This document shows, piece by piece, positions 27,902 through 36,721 of a stretch of DNA of 64,000 bases. The position numbers and the translations under genes are program-made. Origin of the DNA: Microbacterium sp. SD291 (GTDB taxonomy: Bacteria; Actinomycetota; Actinomycetes; Actinomycetales; Microbacteriaceae); assembly GCF_017355365.1 (NCBI RefSeq), contig NZ_JADIJR010000001.1, positions 186,001 to 250,000 of the forward strand. Direction: 5' to 3'. The first letter of the stretch is position 1. Every line of letters begins with the position of its first letter. The notes under the pieces were generated by a model that saw only the letters and a list, made by a program, of their open reading frames with translations, had not been told where the DNA came from and ran no database searches.

Positions 27902-28366
27902 ATGCAGAACCCCGCCCCCGAGACACGCCCGCGCTACCGCGAGCGGCTGTCGCCGAGCCTGTGGCTGCTGGTGACCGTCGCACTCGCCGGCCCCATGGTC
28001 TCGCTGATCTTCACGCCCGTCGGCTCGACGACCGCCCTTGTCATCGGCGCGGCCGTCTCCGCCCTGCTGGTCGCTGCGTTCATCGCGTTCACGCCGGTGG
28101 TGTCGGTCGAGGGCACGGTGCTGCGCGCCGGGCGCGCGCACATCGACGTCCGCCACCTCGGTGAGCCGGCGGCGCTCTCCGGCGACGATGCACGGCAGGC
28201 CCGCGGGCCCGGGCTGCCCGCACGGGGCTGGCATCTGATCCGCGGCGGGATCGACGGCGTGGTCGTCGTGCCCGACATCGATCCAGACGACCCCGTGGAT
28301 TCGTGGACGATCTCCACGCGCACCCCGGATCGCCTGGCGGCGGCCATCCGCGCAGCGCGCGGCTGA
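27902..28366 (+). CDS. DUF3093 family membrane protein
   Basis: A protein of 154 residues. Two adjacent hydrophobic helices (about residues 20-65, LWLLVTVALAGPMVSLIF and the next) are followed by a soluble part containing GTVLRAGRAHIDVRHLGEP. This matches DUF3093, found divergently beside dut across actinobacteria (Rv2698 in M. tuberculosis). Function unknown. AGAGG precedes ATG 27902 by about 4 nt. Confidence 0.88.
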   Translation: MQNPAPETRPRYRERLSPSLWLLVTVALAGPMVSLIFTPVGSTTALVIGAAVSALLVAAFIAFTPVVSVEGTVLRAGRAHIDVRHLGEPAALSGDDARQARGPGLPARGWHLIRGGIDGVVVVPDIDPDDPVDSWTISTRTPDRLAAAIRAARG

Positions 28367-28373
28367 GACGACG

Positions 28374-28405
28374 ACGCGCCCCTGACCGTCAGGCCGGGGG
28401 CGCGT
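28374..28405. terminator. Terminator between convergent DUF3093 and DUF4193 genes
   Basis: ACGCGCCCC (28374-28382) pairs with GGGGCGCGT (28397-28405), and inside it TGAC pairs with GTCA, giving a compound stem. It lies just past the DUF3093 stop. Confidence 0.7.
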
Positions 28406-28427
28406 GATGTCTCGCTCTGTCGTGCGC

Positions 28428-28721
28428 TCAGGCAGCGCACTCCTTGCAGATGGGGCCGGACGAGTCCTCGTGATCGAGCTGCGAGCGGTGCTTCACCAGG
28501 AAGCAGCTCATGCAGGTGAATTCGTCCTGCTGCGCAGGCAGCACGACGACGTCGAGTTCGAGGTCGGACAGGTCGGCACCCGGGAGGTCGAAGCTGGACG
28601 GATTGTCCGAGTCCTCGTCGCCTGACGAGCCGGAGAGCTTGTCCGGCACACGCTCCTTGAGGGCTTCGATCGACTCGGAGTCGTCTTCACTCTTGCGGGG
28701 AGCGTCGTAATCGGTTGCCAT
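28428..28721 (-). CDS. DUF4193 family protein with C-terminal zinc-ribbon-like cysteines
   Basis: A protein of 97 residues matching DUF4193 (Rv2699c type). It starts MATDYDAPRKSEDD, has an acidic middle, and ends with four cysteines as CMSCFLVKHRSQLDHEDSSG followed by CKEC, a probable zinc-binding ribbon. Function unknown. The start is ATG 28721 with GGAGA upstream; a much longer overlapping frame reaches 29954 but runs antisense to sepH and is not real. It diverges from sepH across 198 bp. Confidence 0.9.
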   Translation of the reverse strand: MATDYDAPRKSEDDSESIEALKERVPDKLSGSSGDEDSDNPSSFDLPGADLSDLELDVVVLPAQQDEFTCMSCFLVKHRSQLDHEDSSGPICKECAA

Positions 28722-28784
28722 GCGGTAAATCTCCACGTTCATGGTGCGAGTGGGTGGTGTGCCGTCGGGTAATCGGCGGCCATA

Positions 28785-28838
28785 GTTTGCACGACCGCGG
28801 GCGAATAAGCAAATGCCAGGGGCTGCGACAGTGCAAAC
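28785..28838. promoter_or_regulatory. Spaced inverted repeat between the DUF4193 and sepH genes
   Basis: GTTTGCAC (28785-28792) and GTGCAAAC (28831-28838) are perfect inverted copies with 38 bp between them, in the shared divergent upstream region. They could be two half-sites of a regulator controlling both genes; this is inference from symmetry alone. Confidence 0.3.
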
Positions 28839-28919
28839 TCGCGGCACGCCCACCGTATTCCCGGCTCCGGCGGGCGTCGCGTGACACCATGAGCGAACAC
28901 CCATCAGAGGGGCATTCGC

Positions 28920-29951
28920 ATGGAAAACGTCACCATCGTCGGCACAGAGGCAGGAGTCCTCGTACTCGCGACCGAGTCGGGCGAGCGGTTCTCGCTGCCC
29001 ATCGACGACGTGCTGCACCGCGAGATCCGCCGAGCGACCCGTCAGAGCGAGCCGACCACGCAGCGCCTCGCCGCAAGCCCCCGCGACATCCAGGCGCAGA
29101 TCCGCGCCGGCCTCACCGCCATCGAGGTCGCGGAGCTCCTCGGCATCAGCATCGAGGACGTCGTGCGCTTCGAGGGTCCCGTCCTCGCCGAGCGCGAGCA
29201 CATCATCGACCAGGCCCTCGCTGTGCCGGTGCTGATCGGCAGCGAGGTCGAACCCGACGCCCAGCCCACCTTCGGCACCGCCATCCGCGCCAAACTCGCC
29301 GACGTCGAGGCCTCCGCGGAGCGCTGGGCGAGCTGGAAGGACGAGTCGGGCTGGATCGTGAAGCTCGAGTTCGCCGCCAACGACGTCGATCACGACGCCC
29401 GCTGGAGCTTCGACCCGCGGCGCAGCGCATTGTCTCCGCTGAACGCCGACGCCACCCAGCTCTCCCGGCAGGGATCCCTGCCGGACGGCCTGATCCCGCG
29501 CCTTCGCGCGGTCGAGGCGGAACGCACCAACTCGCCGTACAAGGACGAGAGCCGCTTCGACTCCGGCGCGTTCGGTCCGCGACTGCTTCCGGCGCCGGAA
29601 GCCGACGTCCTGGAGGGCGAGCTTCCGGAGCGCTCGGGCTCCGCCGCACAGGACGCCGCGATCAATCGCGCACCGGAGCACCAGACCACGAGCCCGGAGA
29701 CTGCCGATCTCCTCGAGGCGCTCCGTCGTCGTCGCGGACAGCGCGAGACCGCTCCGCTGATCGATGATCTCGAGGACGACGTCCAGGAGTCCAGCCCGAT
29801 CGCGCTGTTCGACGCGTTCGAGTCGAGTGCCGACGACGATGACGCGAAGCCGGCCCCCGAGCCTGCGACCGACGGCAGCGCACGCCGCCGCAGGCGCAAC
29901 GCGATGCCGTCCTGGGACGAGATCGTGTTCGGAGCACGCACCGACGAGTGA
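28920..29951 (+). CDS. sepH: Septation protein SepH
   Basis: A protein of 343 residues. The N-terminal DUF3071 domain (about 1-170) contains a helix-turn-helix-like stretch AGLTAIEVAELLGISIEDVV at about residue 62. The C-terminal half is acidic, low in complexity and probably disordered. SepH binds FtsZ and promotes its assembly in Streptomyces and Mycobacterium. The start ATG 28920 has AGAGGGG 8-9 nt upstream. It sits in the conserved dut-DUF3093-DUF4193 neighbourhood. Confidence 0.9.
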   Translation: MENVTIVGTEAGVLVLATESGERFSLPIDDVLHREIRRATRQSEPTTQRLAASPRDIQAQIRAGLTAIEVAELLGISIEDVVRFEGPVLAEREHIIDQALAVPVLIGSEVEPDAQPTFGTAIRAKLADVEASAERWASWKDESGWIVKLEFAANDVDHDARWSFDPRRSALSPLNADATQLSRQGSLPDGLIPRLRAVEAERTNSPYKDESRFDSGAFGPRLLPAPEADVLEGELPERSGSAAQDAAINRAPEHQTTSPETADLLEALRRRRGQRETAPLIDDLEDDVQESSPIALFDAFESSADDDDAKPAPEPATDGSARRRRRNAMPSWDEIVFGARTDE

Positions 29952-29966
29952 CACCGGCTGTCAGCA

Positions 29967-29984
29967 CCGGCTGCCGGCAGCCGG
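29967..29984. terminator. Palindromic hairpin between convergent sepH and phosphodiesterase genes
   Basis: CCGGCTGCC/GGCAGCCGG is a perfect 18-bp palindrome, flanked by two direct copies of CCGGCTGTCAGC. It occupies most of the 36-bp gap and probably terminates transcription from both sides. Confidence 0.5.
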
Positions 29985-29987
29985 CTG

Positions 29988-31109
29988 TCAGCGCGCGAAC
30001 ACTCCGCGCCTGAGCAGCGGCACCTGCCGCTCCTCGACGCTGATGCCGCCGTGCTGTCCGACCATGCCCCGGCTGCGCTGATCGTCCGCCGTGCCGTCGT
30101 ACAGTGCCCCGTTTCCGCGCGCGACGACGAGCACGTCGCCGATGCGCGAGGCCGCGGCATCCGTCACGACCGGCCCGAACATGCCGGCCGCGATGGCCTC
30201 GGCCTTCGCGCAGACGTCGGCGAGCCCCTCGAGATCCGCGCGCATACGGGCCACCACGCCGCCGAGGTCGGCATCCGGCTCCAGGTAGACGTGCAGCATC
30301 CGCGGCTCGCCGCCCACATGCCGCACGCCGTCGAGATGCTCCGCCTCCAGCACCACCTGACGGTGCTCCGGCACATCGAGCATCCCGTGATCCGAGGTGA
30401 TGATGACGCCGACGCCGTCGGGGACCGCCACCGACAGGGCCGCGTCGATCTCCTCCAGCGCCGACACCCACTTCGACGAGGCGATGCCGTGCTTGTGCCC
30501 TGCCTTGTCGGCCTCCGGGAGGTAGCAGTAGACGATCGCGCCGGGATTCCGCTCAGCGAGCTCGTACGCAGCGGCGACCCGGTCGGCGGGCGTGCGGGCA
30601 GCCACGAAGTCCGCTCCTCGCAGCGTGGCTCTGGTGAACCCGCTGTCGGCGTAGCCGGCGAACCCGACGGCGAACGACGGCCGCCCCTCGCCCCGAGCGC
30701 GCTCGAACAGGGTGGGCGCCGGCTGCCAGACGAGAGGGTCGATGCCCTCGGATTCCCAGCCGGAGAGCTGATTCACGAGGATGTCCCTCGAACGGTCGAG
30801 CACCCGGTAGCCGACCAGTCCGTGCTCGCCGGGGCCGACGCCCGTGAGGATGCTGGTGAGCGCCGCAGCGGTCGTCGAGGGGAACACCGAGTACGCGACA
30901 TCCTTCTTCGCCATCCCGGCCGTGAGCGCCCTCGCGTGACCCGCGTGCGCGCGCAGGCTGATGGCTCCGAGGCCGTCGACGAGCACGAGCACTGCGGAGT
31001 CCGGGCGCGGCAGCGTCGGCGATTCTCCGCGCAGAGCGGCGAACAGGTCGTCCGCCACCCCGACGACGCTCCGGGCTGTCGGCGACTCGGACGGTAGCAT
31101 GAGGGACAT
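29988..31109 (-). CDS. Alkaline phosphatase-superfamily phosphodiesterase/nucleotide pyrophosphatase
   Basis: A protein of 373 residues of the type I phosphodiesterase/NPP family (PF01663). Metal and nucleophile elements are visible: LVLVDGLGA (first Asp), VFPSTTAAALTS (Thr nucleophile), LPEADKAGHKHG (Asp and His) and IITSDHGMLD (Asp-His), with a late GQHGGISVEE (His). It should hydrolyse a phosphodiester or pyrophosphate bond with two zinc ions; the substrate is unknown. No signal peptide is obvious. It diverges from parC over 59 bp. Confidence 0.88.
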   Translation of the reverse strand: MSLMLPSESPTARSVVGVADDLFAALRGESPTLPRPDSAVLVLVDGLGAISLRAHAGHARALTAGMAKKDVAYSVFPSTTAAALTSILTGVGPGEHGLVGYRVLDRSRDILVNQLSGWESEGIDPLVWQPAPTLFERARGEGRPSFAVGFAGYADSGFTRATLRGADFVAARTPADRVAAAYELAERNPGAIVYCYLPEADKAGHKHGIASSKWVSALEEIDAALSVAVPDGVGVIITSDHGMLDVPEHRQVVLEAEHLDGVRHVGGEPRMLHVYLEPDADLGGVVARMRADLEGLADVCAKAEAIAAGMFGPVVTDAAASRIGDVLVVARGNGALYDGTADDQRSRGMVGQHGGISVEERQVPLLRRGVFAR

Positions 31110-31168
31110 CCGAGCCAGTCTGACACAGGCTCCCGAAAGCCCTCAGTCACGCACCATTCAGGATGTCC

Positions 31169-33610
31169 ATGCCGAAGACCCCGCCGCCCGAGCTCGCCCC
31201 TGAGAGAATCCAGGACATCGATCTCGAAAGCGAGATGCAGGGCTCGTTCCTCGAGTACGCGTACTCGGTCATCTACTCGCGCGCACTCCCCGACGCCCGC
31301 GACGGCCTCAAGCCCGTGCAGCGACGCATCCTGTACCAGATGGCCGAGATGGGCCTTCGCCCCGACCGCGGCCATGTGAAGAGCGCCCGTGTCGTCGGCG
31401 AGGTGATGGGAAAGCTGCACCCCCACGGCGACACCGCGATCTACGACGCGCTGGTGCGCCTGGCTCAGGAGTGGGCCCTCCGCGTGCCCCTCGTCGACGG
31501 CCACGGCAACTTCGGCTCGCTCGACGACGGCCCGGCCGCCGCCCGGTACACCGAGGCCCGCCTCGCGTCGCCGGCGATCGCGCTCACCGAGAACCTCGAT
31601 GAGGACGTCGTCGACTTCATCCCCAACTACGACGGCCAGTTCCAGCAGCCGGCGGTCCTGCCGGCCGCCTTCCCGAACCTGCTCGTCAACGGCGCCAGCG
31701 GCATCGCGGTCGGCATGGCGACGAACATGGCTCCGCACAACCTGATCGAGGTCGTCGCCGCGGCCACGCACCTGCTCGAGCACCCGGACGCCACGACGGA
31801 AGAGCTCATGGAGTTCGTGCCAGGTCCGGACTTCCCGTCCGGCGGCATCCTGATGGGCCTCGACGGCGTCAAGGACGCGTACACGAACGGACGCGGGGCG
31901 CTGAAGGTCCGTGGCAAGGTGTCCGTCGAGCCGCTCGGCCCCCGGCGCACCGGCATCATCGTCTCCGAGCTGCCGTACATGGTGGGCCCCGAGCGCCTGA
32001 TCGAGAAGATCCGCGACGCCGTGCAGTCCAAGAAGCTCCAGGGCATCAGCGATGTGACGGATCTCACCGACCGCAACCACGGCCTGCGCGTCGCGATCGG
32101 CATCAAGACCGGGTTCGACCCGAACGCCGTGCTCGAGCAGCTGTACCGGCTGACCCCGCTGGAGGATTCCTTCAGCATCAACAACGTCGCACTCGTCGAG
32201 GGGCAGCCGCGCACGCTCGGCCTCAAGGAGATGCTCAGCGTCTACGTGGCGCATCGGCTCGAGGTCATCACGCGCCGCAGCCGCTACCGGCTCGCGCGTC
32301 GCGAGGAGCGCCTGCACCTGGTCGAGGGCCTGCTCATCGCCATCCTCGACATCGACGAGGTCATCCAGGTCATCCGCTCGTCCGACGACTCGGAGCAGGC
32401 CCGCGCGCGACTGCGTTCGGTCTTCGACCTCAGCGAGCTGCAGGCCGAGTACATCCTCGAGCTCCGCCTGCGGCGCCTCACGAAGTTCTCCCGCATCGAG
32501 CTCGAGTCGGAGCGCGACGCGCTGCTCGCCGAGATCGCCGCGCTCCGCGAGCTGCTCGGCAGTCCTGTCCTCCTGCGCGGGGTAGTGGCGAAGGAGCTGG
32601 ATGCCGCGGCCGACGCATACGGGACACCTCGTCGCACGCTGCTGATGAACGCCGCTCCGCCCAAGCCCCGCGCGACCAGGGGCGCCGTCGACCTGCAGAT
32701 CGCGGACGCGCCGACCGTGCTCGTGCTGTCGACCACCGGTCGCGCCGTCCGCGTGGACCTCGGCGAGGGCCAGGAGCTCACGGTTCCCGCCCGCCGCAGC
32801 AAGCACGACGCGATCCTCACGACCATCGAGACGACGGTGCGGGCGGAGCTCGGTGCCCTGACGAGCGCCGGCCGGGTGGTGCGCTTCTCCCCCGTCGATC
32901 TGCCCTCAGTGCCGTCGACCTCGGTGCAGCTCGCCGCCGGCGCCGTGCTGCGCGACTATCTCGTCATCAGCACCAAGGGCGAGCGCATCGTCGGCTTCGT
33001 GAAGTTCGACAGCGACATCCCGATCGCGCTCGGCACCGCGCAGGGCACGGTCAAGCGCGTCGTCCCGTCATCGCTCCCGGTGCGCCCCGAGGTCGAGGTC
33101 ATCGGCATGAAGCCGGGCGACAGCGTCGTCGGCGCCGCGGAGGCGCCGGATGACGTCGAGCTCGTGTTCGTGACGACCGACGCGCAACTGCTGCACTTCC
33201 CGGCATCCGCCGTGCGCCCGCAGGGAGCACCCGCCGGCGGCATGGCCGGGATCAAGCTCGGCGGGGGCGCCTCGGTGCTCTTCTTCGGCACCGTCTCCCC
33301 CGACGCCGAGGCGGTCGTCGCCACGGTCTCCGGGGCCGAGAGCATCCTGCCGGGCACCGACCCTGGACGCGCGAAGGTCTCCGCGTTCTCGGAGTACCCG
33401 GCCAAGGGCCGTGCGACCGGCGGAGTGCGCGCGCACGCGTTCCTGAAGGGCGAGGACCGCCTGACGGTCGCCTGGGTCGGCCCGAGCCCCGCGCAGGCCG
33501 TCGACCCCACCGGCGCGGTGCGCAAGCTCCCCGAGGCCGGCGCGAGGCGCGACGCCTCGGGTCAGCCCATCGACGGCGTCATCGGCTCGATCGGCCGCAC
33601 CCTCGTCTGA
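31169..33610 (+). CDS. parC: DNA topoisomerase IV subunit A
   Basis: A protein of 813 residues of the GyrA/ParC family. Near the N-terminus are [19 protein letters not shown] and [20 protein letters not shown]; the catalytic tyrosine lies in [10 protein letters not shown]. The GyrA box QRRGGxG is not apparent in the C-terminal domain, which fits topoisomerase IV rather than gyrase. With the ParE-like subunit at 38964-41063 it decatenates daughter chromosomes. ATG 31169 is chosen over 31163 because AGGA lies 6 nt upstream. A large inverted repeat follows the stop. Confidence 0.92.
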   Translation: MPKTPPPELAPERIQDIDLESEMQGSFLEYAYSVIYSRALPDARDGLKPVQRRILYQMAEMGLRPDRGHVKSARVVGEVMGKLHPHGDTAIYDALVRLAQEWALRVPLVDGHGNFGSLDDGPAAARYTEARLASPAIALTENLDEDVVDFIPNYDGQFQQPAVLPAAFPNLLVNGASGIAVGMATNMAPHNLIEVVAAATHLLEHPDATTEELMEFVPGPDFPSGGILMGLDGVKDAYTNGRGALKVRGKVSVEPLGPRRTGIIVSELPYMVGPERLIEKIRDAVQSKKLQGISDVTDLTDRNHGLRVAIGIKTGFDPNAVLEQLYRLTPLEDSFSINNVALVEGQPRTLGLKEMLSVYVAHRLEVITRRSRYRLARREERLHLVEGLLIAILDIDEVIQVIRSSDDSEQARARLRSVFDLSELQAEYILELRLRRLTKFSRIELESERDALLAEIAALRELLGSPVLLRGVVAKELDAAADAYGTPRRTLLMNAAPPKPRATRGAVDLQIADAPTVLVLSTTGRAVRVDLGEGQELTVPARRSKHDAILTTIETTVRAELGALTSAGRVVRFSPVDLPSVPSTSVQLAAGAVLRDYLVISTKGERIVGFVKFDSDIPIALGTAQGTVKRVVPSSLPVRPEVEVIGMKPGDSVVGAAEAPDDVELVFVTTDAQLLHFPASAVRPQGAPAGGMAGIKLGGGASVLFFGTVSPDAEAVVATVSGAESILPGTDPGRAKVSAFSEYPAKGRATGGVRAHAFLKGEDRLTVAWVGPSPAQAVDPTGAVRKLPEAGARRDASGQPIDGVIGSIGRTLV

Positions 33611-33618
33611 CCCCGGCT

Positions 33619-33679
33619 CGCGAGACTTCACAAATGTCACGTTCTGCGGCGAAAAACGTGACATTCGTGAAGTCTCGCG
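33619..33679. repeat. Large near-perfect inverted repeat between parC and the KAS III-like gene
   Basis: The 25-bp arms 33619-33643 and 33655-33679 are complementary at 24 positions (A32/G mismatch) around an 11-nt loop. The arm contains GAGACTTCAC and ATGTCACGTT. It lies between convergent genes and may act as a terminator, but it is longer and less G/C-rich than the other terminators here and may be a dispersed palindromic element. Confidence 0.65.
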
Positions 33680-33703
33680 GGCTGTGAGCGGGCGCGTCGC
33701 GCG

Positions 33704-34636
33704 TCAGAGGCGCAGCGCGAGGACGTTCGCGGTGAGTCCGGCCGCAGTGCCGCACAGGATCACGGTGTCGCCGCGGCCGATCCGGCCGGCATCGAGCGCG
33801 CGGGCGAGCATGAACGGCACGGATGCCGACACCATGTTCCCGAACGCGGACACCTCGTCGATGCGGCGATCGGCTGGCACCCCGATCCGGTCGAGCATCG
33901 GCCCCAGCGCGGCCGACGCCTGATGCGGGATCCACAGGGCGACGTCGTCGTGGGCGATGCCAGACGAGGCGTGGAACGCGGCGAAGAACTCCGGGAGCAC
34001 CCGCATCATCGCGAGCAGCGCCCGTCGCCCGTCCATGTCGAAGAGGTAGTCGGCGGGGTCGGCATCCGCGTAGTTCTGCGCAGGCGAGCGTGACAGGCCG
34101 CCGCGGATCTCCGTGTCGTGGGCGTAGGCGGGCCAGGTGCGCTGGGCGCTCGCGATGACCCCTTGCTCCGGGTCCTCCGACCGTCGCAGCACGACGGCCG
34201 CGGCGGCGTCGCTGAAGAGCTGGTGACTCTCCCGCTGCTCGATGTTGAGGAAGCGGGATCCGACGTCGCCCGAGAACACCAGGATCGTCTCATGCGCCCC
34301 GGACTCGAGCAGGTGCGAGGCCATGTCGAGCGCCGTGATGAAGCTCGTGCACGTCGAATTCACGTCGAAGGCCGCCGCGTGGCCGGTGAGCGTCAGGCGC
34401 TCCAGCACGAGCGCGGCCGTGCACGGGATCGGCTGGATGCCGGCCGCAGAGGCGCCGAGCACCAGGTCGACGTCATCCGCGCTGATGCCGGCGTGCCCCA
34501 GAGCCTTCTCGCACGCGCCGGCGAGCATGTCCAGATGGGAGACGTGATCCTCGATGCGGTAGCGCACCTCCTCGCCGAAACGCACCGTGCGCTCCGGCAG
34601 CACCGTGCCCCACCCTGCGATCTCACAGCTCCTCAT
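33704..34636 (-). CDS. 3-oxoacyl-ACP synthase III-like condensing enzyme
   Basis: A protein of 310 residues of the thiolase/KAS III superfamily. The catalytic triad is visible: Cys96 in DVNSTCTSF, His in LWIPHQASAA and Asn in SAFGNMVSAS, matching FabH order and spacing. Housekeeping FabH is normally in a fab operon; here the neighbours are a PaaK-like ligase, an MBL hydrolase and an OleD-like reductase, so a dedicated acyl-condensing role (OleA-like) is more likely. ATG 34636 overlaps the ligase gene by 14 bp, with GAGGGGGG upstream. Confidence 0.85.
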   Translation of the reverse strand: MRSCEIAGWGTVLPERTVRFGEEVRYRIEDHVSHLDMLAGACEKALGHAGISADDVDLVLGASAAGIQPIPCTAALVLERLTLTGHAAAFDVNSTCTSFITALDMASHLLESGAHETILVFSGDVGSRFLNIEQRESHQLFSDAAAAVVLRRSEDPEQGVIASAQRTWPAYAHDTEIRGGLSRSPAQNYADADPADYLFDMDGRRALLAMMRVLPEFFAAFHASSGIAHDDVALWIPHQASAALGPMLDRIGVPADRRIDEVSAFGNMVSASVPFMLARALDAGRIGRGDTVILCGTAAGLTANVLALRL

Positions 34637-35924
34637 CGCCGTCCCCCCTCCATGCCCGCACCACTCGGCGCAGCTTGACCGAACCGTCGTGCGCGTACGG
34701 TACGAAGATGATCTCCGGTGTCTCGCACCCGAGCCGGTCGGCGAGCGTCCGCAGCTCCGCGCGGACGCTCTCGCGGGCGCGTGCGTCCCGCACATCCAGC
34801 CCGACCTCCAGCAGGTTCGCTCCTGTCTGGACGACCCGGTACTCGTCGAACCCGTCGGCGTACAGCAGCGCACGGGCGACGAGGTCGGCGAACACCGGGA
34901 CCGTGGATCCGTCCGGGCCGCGGAAGGCCAGGGTGTCGCCCTCACGGCCCTCGATCCGCTCGATCGCGGTGAGGGCGCTGCCGCACGCGCACGGCTCGGT
35001 GCGGGTCCGGAGCACGTCGCCGAGCCGGTAGCGCACGATCGGCTGCGCCCGGCGGCGCAGGTCGGTGACGATCGGCGTGAATCTCTCGTCATCCAGCGGC
35101 TCCCGCTCGAACAGGATCGCGTCCTCGTTCAGGTGGATCACGCCGCGCTCGCAGGTGTGCGCGAGGAAGCCCTCCGTGCACTGGTAGAGCTGGTGCACGA
35201 CGGTCTGATGCAAAGACGCGGCGATGCGCTGCACGTCGGCGATCTCCAGCACCTCGGCGACGGCGTACACCTTCTGCGGGATCACGTCGAAGCGCCCGTC
35301 GTCCGCCGCCCGCGCGATCATCCTGAGCACGGAAGGCGGGGCGACGAGGAGCGTCGGGCGGTAGCGCCGCAGACGCTCGATGTTCTCCGTCATGTCGGCG
35401 TACACGTCGAAGTAGGAGAACGACACGGCCCTCGAGCCGACGGACTCGTAGAGGCTGTTGTCGGCACGCAGGAAGAGCGCGATGCGGTGACCGAGCAGCC
35501 GGCCGCGAGGGAGCGTGCGGGCGAGCACCGTGCCGACCCAGGCGTCGCGCTCGGCGCTGCTGACGACGAACAGTCCGCGGTGACCGCTGGTGCCGCTGGA
35601 GAGACCGACAGAGTGCGAGCCGAGGTCGGCGTCGAACTCCCTGGACCGCTCGTTCGCGATCGCGAGGGAGAGCGCCTCGTCACGGTGCACTCCGACGGTG
35701 TTGATCCGGTCGAACGCCCCCATCATCATGCTCTTGTCCATCAGCGGAAGCTCCGCGAAGCCGCCGCTCGCGAGGAGTTCGCCGAAGTGGGGCGACTTCC
35801 GCCGAAGGAACCGCAGATGCGCGCGCAGGAGCCGGCGCTGGCGCCGTTCGATCGCGGCGCGCGAACGCAGTGGACGCAGCCAGCGCACGGCGGCGAACTC
35901 GGCGAGGATGCGCAGCCTCCCCAT
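34623..35924 (-). CDS. PaaK / F390 synthetase-like adenylate-forming enzyme
   Basis: A protein of 433 residues of the phenylacetate-CoA ligase/F390-synthetase-related group. The AMP-binding P-loop is SVGLSSGTSGHRGLF (about residue 108). LYQCTEGFLAHTCERG corresponds to the YG/S-x-T-E adenylate motif, and IVRYRLGD to the R-Y-x-x-G-D motif; a C-terminal ACL-like subdomain contains VKLRRVVR. CACGS in the middle suggests a metal-binding loop. It probably activates a carboxylate as acyl-AMP. It overlaps the upstream MBL gene by one base (TGATG) and the KAS III gene by 14 bp. No F420 genes are nearby. Confidence 0.8.
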   Translation of the reverse strand: MGRLRILAEFAAVRWLRPLRSRAAIERRQRRLLRAHLRFLRRKSPHFGELLASGGFAELPLMDKSMMMGAFDRINTVGVHRDEALSLAIANERSREFDADLGSHSVGLSSGTSGHRGLFVVSSAERDAWVGTVLARTLPRGRLLGHRIALFLRADNSLYESVGSRAVSFSYFDVYADMTENIERLRRYRPTLLVAPPSVLRMIARAADDGRFDVIPQKVYAVAEVLEIADVQRIAASLHQTVVHQLYQCTEGFLAHTCERGVIHLNEDAILFEREPLDDERFTPIVTDLRRRAQPIVRYRLGDVLRTRTEPCACGSALTAIERIEGREGDTLAFRGPDGSTVPVFADLVARALLYADGFDEYRVVQTGANLLEVGLDVRDARARESVRAELRTLADRLGCETPEIIFVPYAHDGSVKLRRVVRAWRGDGDEEL

Positions 35925-36721
35925 CAGGTCAGCAGCTCCCTCTCCCCGAGGGGGTCGTGGCTGCAGACGATCCGGATGCCGGCATCAGTGAGGGCGCGCA
36001 GGGCCCGCGCGGTGCTCTCGTAGCGCGCGGGGTCGTGCTGGACGGCTCTCGGGATCGGCCGGAGTCCTGAGCTCGCGTCCAGGAGGTCTCTGCCCCAGGC
36101 CGCATCGCCGGCGAGCAGCACGCTCCCCTCGACGAGCGCTCCGACGTGACCGTCGGCGTGTCCCGGCAGCTCGACGACCAGGTACGAGCCGTCGCCGAGC
36201 ACATCCGCCGCGCGCAGCCGTACGCCGTGCACCTCGACCTGACGGAAGGCCGCGTCGTCCAGGACGATGCGGCTCGCAGTCGGGAACCACTCCGGGAGGA
36301 GTCGCGGCAGCACACCTGTGCGCAGCCGCGGGGCGGCGAGTGTGCGCAGCATCCCCTCGGTGAGCACGAAGGTCGCAGTGGGGAACCGGTGGACGCCGCC
36401 GACGTGATCCGGGTGCAGGTGCGACAGCACGACGTGAGTGACTGAGCCGGGGTCGACGCCGTCGCCCTCGAGCTGCGCGGCGATGTCGTCAGCATCCGCG
36501 ACGCGGGGAGGAAGAAGGCGGCGGTAGGCGGCGCCGCGCCATCCGGTGCGCCATTCACCGGTGCGGTAGCCGGTGTCGAACAGCACGCGGCGGCCGTCGG
36601 CCGCGTCGAAGAGGAAGACGCCGGACGGGAACTCCCTGACGTCTTTCGCGGCGCCGCGGAACATCGCGCCGACGTCGTGGGTGGTGCTGCCGCACGTGTA
36701 GTGACGGAGCCGGCCCGTCAT
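35924..36721 (-). CDS. MBL-fold metallo-hydrolase, lactonase-like
   Basis: A protein of 265 residues. Metal-binding motifs are LSHLHPDHVGG (HxHxDH), VELPGHADGHVG (third His), LLAGDAAWG (bridging Asp) and a C-terminal CSHDPLG (His), an order also found in N-acyl-homoserine lactonases of the AttM/AiiA group. The start is ATG 36721, overlapping the reductase gene by 4 bp (ATGA). In the operon it occupies the position expected for a hydrolase acting on the product of the neighbouring condensing enzyme, ligase and reductase. The substrate is unknown. Confidence 0.85.
   Translation of the reverse strand: MTGRLRHYTCGSTTHDVGAMFRGAAKDVREFPSGVFLFDAADGRRVLFDTGYRTGEWRTGWRGAAYRRLLPPRVADADDIAAQLEGDGVDPGSVTHVVLSHLHPDHVGGVHRFPTATFVLTEGMLRTLAAPRLRTGVLPRLLPEWFPTASRIVLDDAAFRQVEVHGVRLRAADVLGDGSYLVVELPGHADGHVGALVEGSVLLAGDAAWGRDLLDASSGLRPIPRAVQHDPARYESTARALRALTDAGIRIVCSHDPLGERELLT

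Noticed and set aside
28722..29954. N-terminal extension of the DUF4193 protein to 508 residues
   Set aside because: The extra part is antisense to sepH; DUF4193 proteins are about 100 residues and begin at MATDYDAPRK.
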